DNA of 64,000 nucleotides from Kribbella jejuensis (GCF_006715085.1 NZ_VFMM01000002.1:620001-684000); one strand, 5' to 3'; positions 1 through 9,991 are shown, counted from the first letter of the stretch. Numbers and translations: made by a program. The notes: generated by a model from the sequence alone, not told the origin.

Positions 1-966
<966 letters not shown>

Positions 967-976
967 GAACCTCGTG

Positions 977-1011
977 AAAAGCACCCCGCAGAGTCTCTGC
1001 GGGGTGCTTTT
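977..1011. terminator. Bidirectional intrinsic terminator
   Basis: A perfect stem of about 16 bp (AAAAGCACCCCGCAG pairing with CTGCGGGGTGCTTTT) surrounds a three-base loop. An A-tract on the left and a T-tract on the right make it usable from either strand. It lies between the converging ends of ahcY and the RDD gene and probably serves both. Confidence 0.92.
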
Positions 1012-1014
1012 GCG

Positions 1015-2007
1015 TCAGGTCCAGCCGTTGCTTCCAGGGGCGGCCCAGCCTTGGGCGTTCACCGTGGCGGGGCGGGGGCCGCTGGGCGGTGGGGGCGGGA
1101 CGAACGGCGGCGGTCCGGGCAGCGGGGCCGGTGCGCCGTACGGGTTCGGCGGGGCGAACGGGCCTTGCGGGACGGCGTACGGGTTCGGTGGGGCGAACGG
1201 GCCCTGCGGGACGGCGTACGGGCTCGCGAAGGGGCCGGTGGGGAGCGGGCGTTGCGTGGCCAGCCGGTGGAGTTCGCGGCGGCGGCGTTCGGCGAGGACC
1301 GCCGAGAGGAACGCGGGGGCGATGATCGGGTACGGCGGCGCCGGGGCGGTGACGGCCGCGACGCGGGCGGCCAGCGCCTCACCGAGGGCGATCTGCGGGC
1401 CGGGGAGGAGTTCGGTGTAGCGGGCCAGGTAGTCGCGCGCCGCGTTGGCGAGCTCGTCGGACAGCCGGGACAGCTCCAGCGACTGCGCCCATTGCACCAA
1501 CGGGCCCGGTACGAACAGCGGCGGCGACGCCATCGACTGCTGGCGTTCGCGGATGACGACCGTACCGGCGACCATGTCCCCGATCCGCTTGCCCTGCTTG
1601 TTCATCAGGCTCGCGACGATCCCTGGGCTGGCCGCGAACCACGGCGCGAAGTCGACGAAGAACCACATCAGCGTCCGGACCAGCGCGTGCCGGAACCGGA
1701 TCGAGCTGCCGTCGTCGCGGACCACCTTGAGCCCGAGCACCATCTTGCCGATGGTCCGCCCGCGGGTCAGCGTCTCCATCACGACCCGGTAGCCGATCGC
1801 CACGAGCAGCACGACGATGAAGATCAGCGCGACCGCCAGCGCCTCGCTGGACTGGCTCCCGATCAGGAAGCCGGTCAGCAGACCGATCAGCACCATCAGT
1901 ACGACGCCCTGCAGGATCACGTCGATCGCACACGCCAGCGCCCGCGTCGGCATCCGGGCGATCCGCACCTGGAGAACGACCGCTTCACCCGTGACCAGCT
2001 GAGACAC
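1015..2007 (-). CDS. RDD family membrane protein with proline-rich C-terminal tail
   Basis: This is a membrane protein of unknown biochemical role with an RDD domain over about residues 15-155. Two hydrophobic segments (about 28-50 and 55-75) are followed by TRGRTIGKMVLGLKVV and the third helix near FFVDFAPWF. After residue 260 the protein becomes a Pro/Gly/Ala-rich tail holding two near-identical 13-residue repeats (PYAVPQGPFAPPN), encoded by a 39-bp tandem repeat around 1140-1218. The start is a GTG at 2007 with GGAGG upstream. It is divergent from the SpoIIM gene; this RDD/SpoIIM pairing next to ahcY is common in actinobacteria, where it often adjoins the MoxR/DUF58 cluster that here lies 11 kb away. 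Confidence 0.88.
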   Translation of the reverse strand: MSQLVTGEAVVLQVRIARMPTRALACAIDVILQGVVLMVLIGLLTGFLIGSQSSEALAVALIFIVVLLVAIGYRVVMETLTRGRTIGKMVLGLKVVRDDGSSIRFRHALVRTLMWFFVDFAPWFAASPGIVASLMNKQGKRIGDMVAGTVVIRERQQSMASPPLFVPGPLVQWAQSLELSRLSDELANAARDYLARYTELLPGPQIALGEALAARVAAVTAPAPPYPIIAPAFLSAVLAERRRRELHRLATQRPLPTGPFASPYAVPQGPFAPPNPYAVPQGPFAPPNPYGAPAPLPGPPPFVPPPPPSGPRPATVNAQGWAAPGSNGWT

Positions 2008-2077
2008 GACGTCGCCCCCCTCCTACGTAGACGCTCGGTCCGGCTAGTCTGCCATCAGTCGGGTGGAGGAGGTGGCG

Positions 2078-3067
2078 GTGGACGTAGAAGCGTTTGTGTC
2101 GGTGCACCAGCCGCAGTGGGACCGCCTCGCGCGCCTGACCCGAAGGCAGCGTCGGCTGACCGGTGCGGAGGCTGAGGAGCTCGTCGTGCTCTACCAGCGC
2201 GTCGGCACGCACCTTGCTGCGCTGCGGGCAGCTGGAGCGGACCCTGTCTCCATCGGGCGGCTGTCCGGGCTCATAGCCGACGCCCGTGGTGCGGTGACCG
2301 GAGCGCAGGCGCCCGTCTGGCGGGATATCTCCAAGTATTTCCTGGTCAGCTTCCCCGCCGCGCTGTACGCGTCCAGGCGCTGGTGGATCACCATCGGAGT
2401 GATCTTCTACCTGGTGGCTGCTTGGACGGCCTGGCGGGTGCTGGCGCATCCAGAAGTGATCGGCTCAGTCGCTACGCCGGACGAGGTCAAGCAGCTGGTC
2501 AACCACGACTTCCAGTCGTACTACTCCGACAACCCGGCCCAGGACTTCGCGCTACGTGTCTGGATCAACAACGCGACCATCAGTGCCGCCGTACTCGCGC
2601 TGGGTATCCTCCTCGTCCCGTCGGTCTTCGTACTGTGGGACAACGCGATGAACCTCGGCCTGAGCGCCGGCCTGATGATCGCCAACGACAAGGGCGGCCT
2701 GTTCTTCAGCCTGATCACCCCACACGGTCTGCTGGAGCTCACCGCCGTTTTCATCGCTACGGCAGCCGGGCTGCGCCTCGGCTGGTCGTGGATCGTGCCT
2801 GGTCCGCGGACCCGCATGCAGTCCTTGGCGCAGACCGGGCGGGCCACCATCGGCATGGCGATCGGTCTGGCCGCGGTACTCCTGGTCACCGGTCTGATCG
2901 AGGCTTTCGTCACCCCGTTCCTCCCGGCGCCGGTCCGCGTCACGATCGGTATCGTCGTCGAGCTGGCCTTCTTCACCTACGTCTGGACTTTGGGCCGCCG
3001 CGCCTACCGCCACGGCGACTACGGCGACATCGAGGAGGCGGACGCCTCGGCGCCGGTGTCCGCCTGA
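2078..3067 (+). CDS. Stage II sporulation protein M (SpoIIM)-like membrane protein
   Basis: This is a polytopic membrane protein of the SpoIIM family. In endospore formers SpoIIM works with SpoIID and SpoIIP in septal peptidoglycan remodelling; in actinobacteria the role is unproven. I choose the GTG at 2078 because GGAGGA lies seven bases upstream; a GTG at 2063 would add five residues. The N-terminal 100 residues are soluble (FVSVHQPQWDRLARLTRR), then come five or six hydrophobic segments, including the characteristic RVWINNATIS and PHGLLELTAVFIA stretches. The last 20 residues are acidic and cytoplasmic. A DUF1206 gene follows 23 bases downstream. Confidence 0.87.
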   Translation: MDVEAFVSVHQPQWDRLARLTRRQRRLTGAEAEELVVLYQRVGTHLAALRAAGADPVSIGRLSGLIADARGAVTGAQAPVWRDISKYFLVSFPAALYASRRWWITIGVIFYLVAAWTAWRVLAHPEVIGSVATPDEVKQLVNHDFQSYYSDNPAQDFALRVWINNATISAAVLALGILLVPSVFVLWDNAMNLGLSAGLMIANDKGGLFFSLITPHGLLELTAVFIATAAGLRLGWSWIVPGPRTRMQSLAQTGRATIGMAIGLAAVLLVTGLIEAFVTPFLPAPVRVTIGIVVELAFFTYVWTLGRRAYRHGDYGDIEEADASAPVSA

Positions 3068-3090
3068 CCTGTTTCCGGGCTGGGCACTTG

Positions 3091-3864
3091 GTGGTAGTGA
3101 GTACCGCCCAAGAAGTCCGCTACAGCCGGCCCTACGGCCTTGCCATCACCGTCGGCCTGATCGCGTACGGCCTGGTCTACCTGCTGATCGCGCTGATCGC
3201 GGTCCAGCTCGCCTTCGGTCACGCGCAGCAGGAGGCGACCCAGCAGGGCGCGCTCGAGGAGCTGGCCGGTACGCCGTTCGGCCACCTGCTGCTGTGGATC
3301 GTCGCGATAGGGCTGTTCGCCCTGGTGATCTGGCGGGTGCTGGAGCTCGTCTGGGGCCACCTCAAGCTGCAGAAGAAGCTGTCCTCGATCGGCCGCGGGA
3401 TCGTCTACCTGGTGCTCGGTATCAGCGCGGTGAAGGTCGCGAACGGTGCCGGGGCTTCGAGCAGCGGTACCCAGCGGACCATGTCCGCGCGGGTGATGGA
3501 GCACCCCGCCGGCCGGGTGCTGATCGTGGCCATCGGGGTCGCGATCATCGCCATCGCCTGCTACCAGCTGTACAAGGCGTACTCGAAGAATTTCACCGAG
3601 GACCTGGCCGGCGGCATCTCGGACGTCACGATCCTGCTCGGCCGGATCGGCTATGCCGCGAAGGGCATCGCCTTCCTGGTCATGGGCGTGATGTTCGGCT
3701 GGGCCGCGATCAGCTACGACCCGCAGAAAGCCGGCGGCCTCGACACGGCGCTGCACACGATCAAGGACCAGCCCTTCGGCACCGTACTGCTGGCCGTCCT
3801 CGCCGCAGGCATCGCCTGTTTCGGCCTGTACTGCTTCATCTGGTCCTGCAACGCCCGCCGGTGA
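3091..3864 (+). CDS. DUF1206 family six-helix membrane protein
   Basis: The 257-residue product has six hydrophobic segments arranged as three similar two-helix units, each with a GRIGYAAKGIAFLVMG-like or GRGIVYLVLGISAVK-like start, which is the DUF1206 pattern. Function is unknown. The start is a GTG at 3091 or a second GTG at 3097; neither has a strong ribosome binding site. It begins 23 bases after spoIIM on the same strand and may be cotranscribed, although DUF1206 is not a fixed member of the RDD/SpoIIM cluster. It converges on the exporter operon with a 28-bp gap and no obvious terminator. Confidence 0.85.
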   Translation: MVVSTAQEVRYSRPYGLAITVGLIAYGLVYLLIALIAVQLAFGHAQQEATQQGALEELAGTPFGHLLLWIVAIGLFALVIWRVLELVWGHLKLQKKLSSIGRGIVYLVLGISAVKVANGAGASSSGTQRTMSARVMEHPAGRVLIVAIGVAIIAIACYQLYKAYSKNFTEDLAGGISDVTILLGRIGYAAKGIAFLVMGVMFGWAAISYDPQKAGGLDTALHTIKDQPFGTVLLAVLAAGIACFGLYCFIWSCNARR

Positions 3865-3892
3865 GTCGGCCTTCAATCGGGGTCAGCCGGGG

Positions 3893-5479
3893 TCAGGCGG
3901 GCACGTCCCGCCGGCGGAGGCCGAGGAGACCGGCGAGGCTGAGGGCCGCAGAGATCGCCACCAGGGCGATCAGTGCACCGGCGTCGACGGATCCACCCGG
4001 CAGCGACGGGAGATGGGTGTACGGCGAGATGTCGCGGATCCAGGTCGCGGTCGCGGCTCCTGCGCTGACCAGGCCGATCAGGATGCAGAGTGCGGGGCCG
4101 GCCCACGATGCCATTGACGCTTGGGGGAAGAAGCCGATGATCGCGATCGCCAGCGCGGCCAGGACCCACACCGCGGGGAGTTGGGCGAGCGCGGCGGCGA
4201 CCATCCGCGGTAGTTGACCGCCGACGTCACCGATCGCGGCGCCGTACGCCAGCCCTTGCATGACGCCCGCGGCGAGCAGCGCGACGGCCGGACCGAGGAG
4301 GCTGAACAGCAAGTGACTCGCGGCCCACTGCCAGCGGCTCGTCGCGGTCGCCAGCACGGGTTCGGCCCGGCCGCTGGTTTCCTCGACCCGCATCCGGAGC
4401 GTCGCCTGGACCGCGTACGCCGACGCGATCAGCCCGCCGAGCATCGTCACGCCGGCCAGGAACGAGTCGATCAGCCCGGACGCACCACCCATCCGCTGGA
4501 ACATCTCCTGGATCGCCCGGTCGTCGCGCATCATGTCGCCGACGCCCTTCGCGACGCCGCCGAACAACAAGCCCAGCAAGGCGAATCCGGCCGTCCAGGC
4601 GACCAGCAGCCCGCGGTGCAACCGCCACGCCAGCCCGAACGCCGAGCCGACGGTGCCGTCCGCCGGACCGAGCCGGTCCGGCAGCAGCCCCGCTCCCACA
4701 TCCCGCCGCACAGCCAAACCCACCGCGGCGGCGATGAGTGCGATCGTTGCCATCAGCAGCACCCCGCCCAACCACCAACGGTTCTGGGCATAGGGATGAA
4801 TCTGCTGCGCCCAACCGATCGGAGAGATGTATGACAACCACGCGAGCGGACCGTTCGTATGCGCACTGGTGTCCCCGGCGGCCCGCAGTACATAAGCCGC
4901 CCCCAGTACACCGATAGCGATCCCACGAGCCGTCCCCGCACCGGCGGTCAACTGCGCCGCGACCGCGCCGACACCCGCGAACAACCATCCGGTCCCGGCG
5001 TAGACGATGCCGATAGCAACGGATCCGGCGAGCGGCAGGTTCTGGCTGTGCATGCCGAGGGCAAGCAATACCGCGAGGACGAGGTTGGCGCCCAGGGTGA
5101 CCACCAGCGCTGCGGCGAGTTGTGCGTGCCGGCCCACAACTGTTGCCCCGAGCAACTCCCGGCGCCCCGACTCCTCCTCGACCCGGGTGTGGCGGATCAC
5201 CGTGAGCAAGCTGATCAGCCCGACCATCACCGGTACGAACCCGAGCCGCCACGTCACGAACTCGCCGAGGCTCGACCCGGACAGCTCGCCGTACAAGGTG
5301 ATGAAGCCCGCGTTGCTCGCGTACTTGACCCGCGAGTCCGGCGTGGGGAACAGATCGCCGTACTGCTTGACATAGCTGACGGAGATCGCCGTCAGCAGCA
5401 CGATCCACAACGGCAGGACGATCCGGTCGCGGCGCAGGATCAGCCGGATCAGACCTCCCGTTCCGGCCAGCGACTTCAT
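3893..5479 (-). CDS. ABC exporter permease, polyketide-antibiotic exporter type
   Basis: The 528-residue integral membrane protein has about twelve hydrophobic segments in two homologous halves, the layout of the large ABC-2 permeases annotated as putative exporters of polyketide antibiotics. It starts at the ATG whose first bases overlap the stop of the ATPase gene (ATGA), so the two are translationally coupled. Cytoplasmic loops carry RVEEESGRRELL and RVEETSGRAEPVL, one per half, a feature of this family where each half is built alike. Its partner is the ATPase at 5476-6372 and the probable regulator is the TetR gene at the head of the operon. The substrate cannot be read from the sequence. 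Confidence 0.88.
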   Translation of the reverse strand: MKSLAGTGGLIRLILRRDRIVLPLWIVLLTAISVSYVKQYGDLFPTPDSRVKYASNAGFITLYGELSGSSLGEFVTWRLGFVPVMVGLISLLTVIRHTRVEEESGRRELLGATVVGRHAQLAAALVVTLGANLVLAVLLALGMHSQNLPLAGSVAIGIVYAGTGWLFAGVGAVAAQLTAGAGTARGIAIGVLGAAYVLRAAGDTSAHTNGPLAWLSYISPIGWAQQIHPYAQNRWWLGGVLLMATIALIAAAVGLAVRRDVGAGLLPDRLGPADGTVGSAFGLAWRLHRGLLVAWTAGFALLGLLFGGVAKGVGDMMRDDRAIQEMFQRMGGASGLIDSFLAGVTMLGGLIASAYAVQATLRMRVEETSGRAEPVLATATSRWQWAASHLLFSLLGPAVALLAAGVMQGLAYGAAIGDVGGQLPRMVAAALAQLPAVWVLAALAIAIIGFFPQASMASWAGPALCILIGLVSAGAATATWIRDISPYTHLPSLPGGSVDAGALIALVAISAALSLAGLLGLRRRDVPA

Positions 5480-6372
5480 CGTGCGGCCTCGGGTTCGTAC
5501 AGTCGCAGGAACAGTTCCTCGAGCGACGGGGGTTGACTGACCAGGCTCCGTACGCCGATCTCGGTGAGCCGGCGCAGTACCGGGTTGATCTCGTCGGTGT
5601 CGACGTCGAACCGGACGCGCCGGTCGTCGACCCGCAGATCGTGGACACCGGCCAGCTGCGCGAGCCCGTCCATCGGACCGACCAGCTCGGCCTGGATCGA
5701 CGTCCGGGTGAGATGCCGCAGCTCGCCGAGGGTGCCGCTCTCCACGGCACGGCCCGCGCGGATGATCGTGACCCGGTCGCACAGCGCCTCGACCTCGGAC
5801 AGGATGTGGCTGGACAACAGCACGGTCCGCCCCTCGCGGTCGCTGATCTCCTGCACGACCTCGCGGAACACCTCCTCCATCAAGGGGTCCAGGCCGGAGG
5901 TCGGCTCGTCGAGCAGCAACAGTTCGACGTCGGACGCGAACGCGGCGACCAGCGCGACCTTCTGCCGGTTGCCCTTCGAGTACGCGCGGGCCTTCTTGCG
6001 CGGGTCGAGGTCGAACCGCTCGAGCAGCTCGGCCTTGCGCTTCCGGTCGATCCCTCCGCGCATCCGGCCGAGCAGGTCGATCGCCTCGCCACCGGACAGG
6101 TTCGGCCACAGCGTGACGTCACCCGGTACGTACGCGAGCCGCCGGTGCAGCGCGGTCGCGTCGGACCACGGGTCGCCGTCGAGGACGCTCGCCGTACCGC
6201 CGTCCGCGCGGGTCATTCCGAGCAGGATGCGAAGGGTGGTCGTCTTCCCCGCGCCGTTCGGGCCGAGGAAGCCGTGGACCTCACCGGTTCGCACCGTGAG
6301 ATCGAGACCGTCCAGAGCACGGGTGCGCCCGAACCGCTTGACCAGACCTTCCGTGCTGATCGCAGCAGGCAT
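5476..6372 (-). CDS. ABC exporter ATP-binding protein
   Basis: The 298-residue ATPase energises the adjacent permease. Walker A is GPNGAGKT (37-44), the signature region is YSKGNRQK in place of the usual LSGGQ, and Walker B is LLLLDEPTSGLD, with the switch histidine in LLSSHILSE. The altered signature is normal for this DrrA-like drug-exporter subgroup. A C-terminal extension of about 80 residues (DLRVDDRRVRFDVDTDE) is also typical. The ATG at 6372 is preceded by AGGAGA. It lies two bases after the tetR stop and overlaps the permease start by four bases, so the three genes form one operon. Confidence 0.93.
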   Translation of the reverse strand: MPAAISTEGLVKRFGRTRALDGLDLTVRTGEVHGFLGPNGAGKTTTLRILLGMTRADGGTASVLDGDPWSDATALHRRLAYVPGDVTLWPNLSGGEAIDLLGRMRGGIDRKRKAELLERFDLDPRKKARAYSKGNRQKVALVAAFASDVELLLLDEPTSGLDPLMEEVFREVVQEISDREGRTVLLSSHILSEVEALCDRVTIIRAGRAVESGTLGELRHLTRTSIQAELVGPMDGLAQLAGVHDLRVDDRRVRFDVDTDEINPVLRRLTEIGVRSLVSQPPSLEELFLRLYEPEAAR

Positions 6373-6374
6373 GA

Positions 6375-6977
6375 TCACTTCTCCTGTTTCCGCAGGGTGT
6401 CCACTTGTTCCTGGGTGATGATCGGGATGGCGAAGACGTCGAGCATGCCCTGACCGATCCGGGCGTAGCCGCTCGGCGACGTCATGTCCTCGCCGAGCGC
6501 CTGCGAGATCTGGTCGCGGAACACGAAGACGCTCAGCTTGATGGCGGCCAGCGCGGCGGCGTACGCGCGCCGGTCCTGCGGGTCGATGCCGTACCCCTTC
6601 GACCACTCCTCGATCGTCTCGACCGCGCCGAGGAACAACGCGGTCGCGGTCTCGGAACCGTCCATCATCGAGCGGACCAGGTACAGCTGCAGCGGGAACA
6701 CCCGCGGATGCAACGTCACCGGGTCGAGTGCCGCCACCCCGTCGCTGCTCGCGAGCTCCGCGCTGATCTCGAGCATCCGCTCCCGTGCGTAGGCGTCACA
6801 CGCCTCCCGCAACGCTTCCTTCGACCCGAAGTGATGCCGCACCAGCCCCGACGACACGCCAGCCTCGGCCGCGATGTCGCGGATCGAGGCGCCCTCGATC
6901 CCGCGCTCGCCGAACAGCTTCACCGCCGCGTCCCGGATCCGGGCCCGCGCCGTCAGATCCTCCAGCCGCCGATCCAT
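6375..6977 (-). CDS. TetR family transcriptional regulator of the exporter operon
   Basis: The 200-residue regulator has a standard TetR N-terminal helix-turn-helix: ARIRDAAVKLFGERGIEG, then SIRDIAAEAGVSSGLVRHHF and GSKEALREACD. The C-terminal ligand domain resembles the TetR_C groups found with antibiotic exporters. It is the first gene of the operon, upstream of the ATPase and permease, and a perfect 18-bp palindrome lies 32 bp before its start inside the putative promoter. The simplest reading is an autorepressor that releases the exporter operon when a toxic ligand binds. AGGAGG lies upstream of the ATG. Confidence 0.93.
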   Translation of the reverse strand: MDRRLEDLTARARIRDAAVKLFGERGIEGASIRDIAAEAGVSSGLVRHHFGSKEALREACDAYARERMLEISAELASSDGVAALDPVTLHPRVFPLQLYLVRSMMDGSETATALFLGAVETIEEWSKGYGIDPQDRRAYAAALAAIKLSVFVFRDQISQALGEDMTSPSGYARIGQGMLDVFAIPIITQEQVDTLRKQEK

Positions 6978-7008
6978 CAGCCCTCCTCGCTACACACAAA
7001 AGCAAACT

Positions 7009-7026
7009 ACTACACGATCGTGTAGT
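7009..7026. promoter_or_regulatory. TetR operator, perfect 18-bp palindrome
   Basis: ACTACACGATCGTGTAGT is fully self-complementary. On the minus strand a TTGACT -35-like hexamer overlaps its upstream edge (TTGACTACACGA), so a protein bound here would cover the promoter of the tetR-exporter operon. It also lies about 130 bp upstream of the divergent importer, which it could influence. Assignment to the adjacent TetR protein is by position and symmetry. Confidence 0.85.
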
Positions 7027-7100
7027 CAAGTGGTGTGGGCCGGTAAGAAGGTTACTTACGTATGACAATGCTGGTATTTCGTTGACAGGGCTGTGCCGAG

Positions 7101-7142
7101 TGGTGTGGTTTCTTCCCCAAACACCAACACCGGCTGGGGAAG
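7101..7142 (+). promoter_or_regulatory. Leader with two mutually exclusive stems before the importer operon
   Basis: CTTCCCCA (7112-7119) can pair with TGGGGAAG (7135-7142), while TGGTGT (7101-7106) can pair with ACACCA (7121-7126) in the loop of the first stem. The second arm of the larger stem runs up to the purine-rich tract before the ATG at 7156. This could be a small attenuator or translation-control leader; it is short enough to be chance. Confidence 0.3.
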
Positions 7143-7155
7143 GGTGGGCGGCCCG

Positions 7156-8946
7156 ATGAGGAAGTTGTTGGCGGTGCTGGCGGCGCTGTGTTTGCTCGCG
7201 GCGGGACCGGGGACGGCGGTTGCGGCGCAACCGGGGCAGAAGAAGGTCATCAAGATCGGGGTGACGCAGTCGGTCGACTCGATGAATCCGTTTCTGGCGG
7301 TCCGGTTGGTGACGGGGTCGATCCAGCGGATGATCTACGGGTTCCTGACCGTGCCGGACTCGAAGACGTTGCAGCCGAGTCCGGATCTGGCGGAGTCGTG
7401 GACGACGTCACCGGACGGACTGACCTGGACGTTCAAGATCCGGCAGGCGAAGTGGTCGGACGGGCAGCCGATCACGGCCGACGACGCGGCCTGGACGTTC
7501 AACAAGATGATGACCGACGACGGTGCGAAGACCGGGAACGGCCCGGCGGTGGAGAACTTCCAGAGCGTCAGCGCGAACGGCCAGGAGCTGACGATCAAGC
7601 TCAAGACCCCGCAGGCGTCGATGCTCGACAACCCGGTGCCGATCATGCCGAAGCACGTCTGGGAGAAGATCAAGGAGATCTCGAAGTACGACGGGGAGAC
7701 GTATCCGACCGTCGGCAGCGGGCCGTACGTCGCGGTCGAGCACAAGAAGGGCCAGTTCGTCCGGCTGGAGGCGAACCCGGACTACTGGCGTGGCCGCCCG
7801 AAGATCGACGAGCTGCAGATCATCTTCTACGACAACCCGGCCGCCTCGATCGTCGGGCTGAAGAAGGGCGATATCGACCTGATCGGCCGGCTGAACCCGC
7901 CGGACTTCGAGTCGCTCAAGGGCGACGGCAACATCGTCCAGTGGAACACCCAGGGCCGGCGGGCGACGTACCTGCAGATCAATCACGGCGCGACGACCAG
8001 CGACAACAAGCCGATCGGTGACGGGCATCCGGCGCTGAAGGATCCGCGGGTACGGACCGCGCTGCACTACGCGATCGACAAGCAGAAGCTGGTCGACGAG
8101 GTGCAGAACGGGCTGGCGCGACCGGCCGACGGGTCGATCATCCCGCCGCTGTACAAGGACTTCTTCTGGGAGGCGAGCGGCGCCGAGAAGGTCACGTTCG
8201 ACCTGGCGAAGGCGAACAAGATCCTCGACGACGCCGGTTACAAGAAGGGTCCCGACGGCGTCCGCACGATGCCGGACGGGTCGCGGAAACTGCAGTTCCG
8301 CTTCAGCATCCACACCGACACCCCGATCGAGGAGAAGCTCGCCGAGTACCTGACCGGCTGGTTCAAGGAGATCGGGATCACGCTGACCACGAAGCGCCTG
8401 GATTCCAGCAAGTTCACCGAGGAGACCGGGACGACGGCACTGTTCGACATCGCGATCAGCGGCTGGTCGGTGAACCCGGACCCGGAGGAGGTCCTCGGTA
8501 CGCACCTGTGCAGCCGGCGCCCGACTGCGACCGGAGAAGGCGGCGGTACGGAGTCGTTCTACTGCGACCCGACGTACGAGAGCCTGTACCTGCAGCAGCA
8601 GAAGGAACTGGACCGGACGAAGCGCGCCGACATCATCAAGAAGATGGAGGAACGGCTGTACGTCGACGCACCGGTGATCGCGTTGTACTACCCCAACGAC
8701 CTCGAGGGGTACCGCAAGGACCGGATCGCCAAGATCACGCCGATCCCGGAGGACAAGGGCCTGCTGTACGGCGGCTCGGGCTACTGGCCGTTCTACACGC
8801 TGGAGGCGGTGTCGACGGACGCCAAGGCCGGCGGTGGATCGAACGCCGGAGTGATCGCGGGCGTCGCGGCCGGCATCGTCGTCCTCGCGCTCGGCGGCTT
8901 CTTCCTGGCCTGGCGCCGCCGCAGCGCCTCCGACGAGCGCGAATGA
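7156..8946 (+). CDS. Peptide/nickel-type ABC transporter substrate-binding protein with C-terminal membrane anchor
   Basis: This is the extracellular receptor of the importer encoded by the next four genes, of SBP family 5 (oligopeptide/dipeptide/nickel type). The ATG at 7156 gives a clear signal peptide (MRKLLAVLAALCLLAAG...AVAA); a longer reading from 7093 would bury it. There is no lipobox cysteine. Family stretches include MNPFLAVRLVTG, SPDGLTWTFKIRQ and DPRVRTALHYAIDK. The last 40 residues are Gly/Ser-rich, then one hydrophobic helix (VIAGVAAGIVVLALGGFFLAW) and a basic tail, so the protein is probably tethered by a C-terminal transmembrane helix instead of a lipid. Length is 596 residues. 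Confidence 0.92.
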   Translation: MRKLLAVLAALCLLAAGPGTAVAAQPGQKKVIKIGVTQSVDSMNPFLAVRLVTGSIQRMIYGFLTVPDSKTLQPSPDLAESWTTSPDGLTWTFKIRQAKWSDGQPITADDAAWTFNKMMTDDGAKTGNGPAVENFQSVSANGQELTIKLKTPQASMLDNPVPIMPKHVWEKIKEISKYDGETYPTVGSGPYVAVEHKKGQFVRLEANPDYWRGRPKIDELQIIFYDNPAASIVGLKKGDIDLIGRLNPPDFESLKGDGNIVQWNTQGRRATYLQINHGATTSDNKPIGDGHPALKDPRVRTALHYAIDKQKLVDEVQNGLARPADGSIIPPLYKDFFWEASGAEKVTFDLAKANKILDDAGYKKGPDGVRTMPDGSRKLQFRFSIHTDTPIEEKLAEYLTGWFKEIGITLTTKRLDSSKFTEETGTTALFDIAISGWSVNPDPEEVLGTHLCSRRPTATGEGGGTESFYCDPTYESLYLQQQKELDRTKRADIIKKMEERLYVDAPVIALYYPNDLEGYRKDRIAKITPIPEDKGLLYGGSGYWPFYTLEAVSTDAKAGGGSNAGVIAGVAAGIVVLALGGFFLAWRRRSASDERE

Positions 8947-8953
8947 CGCGCTG

Positions 8954-9991
8954 ATGACCACCGTCCCCGAAGTCCCCGCCGTCGAGGCGCTGGACGAACG
9001 GCCCGTCCGCCACGGTTTGCTGCGGTACGCGGCGACCAAGGCGGGCGGGGCGCTGCTCAGCATCGCGATGGTGATCGTCGCGACGTTCTTCCTGTTCCGG
9101 CTGCTGCCGGGTGACCCGGTCCGCGCGCTCGCGCAGGGGCGGAACATGACGCCCGAGCAGCTGGACCTCGAACGCGCACGGCTCGGGCTCGACAAGCCGA
9201 TCCCCGAACAGTTCCTGCACTTCGTCTCACAGACCCTGCGGCTGGACCTCGGCGTCTCGTACGAGTACAAGCGCCCGGTCCTCGACCTGATCGGCGAGCG
9301 GATCGGGTCGACGCTGCTGCTCACCGGTACGGCGCTGGTGATGGCCGTCAGCCTGGGTCTGTGGCAGGGCGCCCGCGCCGGCTGGAAGCCGGGCAGCCGG
9401 TTCGACAAGATCTCGACAGCGATCTCCCTGGTGCTGTGGTCGGTGCCGACGTTCTGGCTCGGGCTGTTGCTGCTGATGGTGTTCGCGGCCGGCATCGGTC
9501 CGATTCCCGGCATCTTCCCGACCCGCGGCAGTTCGAGCGTGGACAAGCCGGCCGGGTTCGCGGGTGTCCTCGACGTCGGTGAGCACATGGTGCTGCCATG
9601 CCTCACGCTGGTCGCGGTCGTCTACGCGCAGTACCTGCTGGTGATGCGGTCGTCGGTGATCGACGAGGTCGGCCAGGACTACATCACGACCGCGCGGGCC
9701 AAGGGTCTGCGCGACGACGAGGTACGCCGCAAGCACGCCGTACCGAATGCGCTGCTGCCGACCGTGACGCTGGTGTTCCTGCGGATCGGGTTCGTCGTCG
9801 GCGGTGCCGTGACGGTCGAAGCCATCTTCAGCTGGCCGGGGCTCGGGCAGCTGTTCTACCAGGCGATTCGGGTACCAGACTTCACATTGATGCAGGGCAC
9901 TTTCCTGCTGATCACTGTGTCCGTCATCGTGATGAACACTCTTGCCGACGTGGTCTACCACCTCCTCGATCCCCGGGTGAGGTCGGCATGA
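8954..9991 (+). CDS. ABC importer permease, DppB/OppB type
   Basis: The 345-residue inner-membrane permease forms half of the channel for the peptide-type importer. After about 30 soluble residues come six hydrophobic segments. The N-terminal FRLLPGDPVRAL stretch is typical of the DppB subgroup, and the ATPase-contact loop reads GQDYITTARAKGLRDDEV. It starts eight bases after the binding protein, and its stop overlaps the next permease start as ATGA. Confidence 0.95.
   Translation: MTTVPEVPAVEALDERPVRHGLLRYAATKAGGALLSIAMVIVATFFLFRLLPGDPVRALAQGRNMTPEQLDLERARLGLDKPIPEQFLHFVSQTLRLDLGVSYEYKRPVLDLIGERIGSTLLLTGTALVMAVSLGLWQGARAGWKPGSRFDKISTAISLVLWSVPTFWLGLLLLMVFAAGIGPIPGIFPTRGSSSVDKPAGFAGVLDVGEHMVLPCLTLVAVVYAQYLLVMRSSVIDEVGQDYITTARAKGLRDDEVRRKHAVPNALLPTVTLVFLRIGFVVGGAVTVEAIFSWPGLGQLFYQAIRVPDFTLMQGTFLLITVSVIVMNTLADVVYHLLDPRVRSA

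Noticed and set aside
974..1420. Plus-strand Gly-rich ORF opposite the RDD gene
   Set aside because: It is a shadow of the Pro/Gly-rich RDD tail and runs through the terminator.
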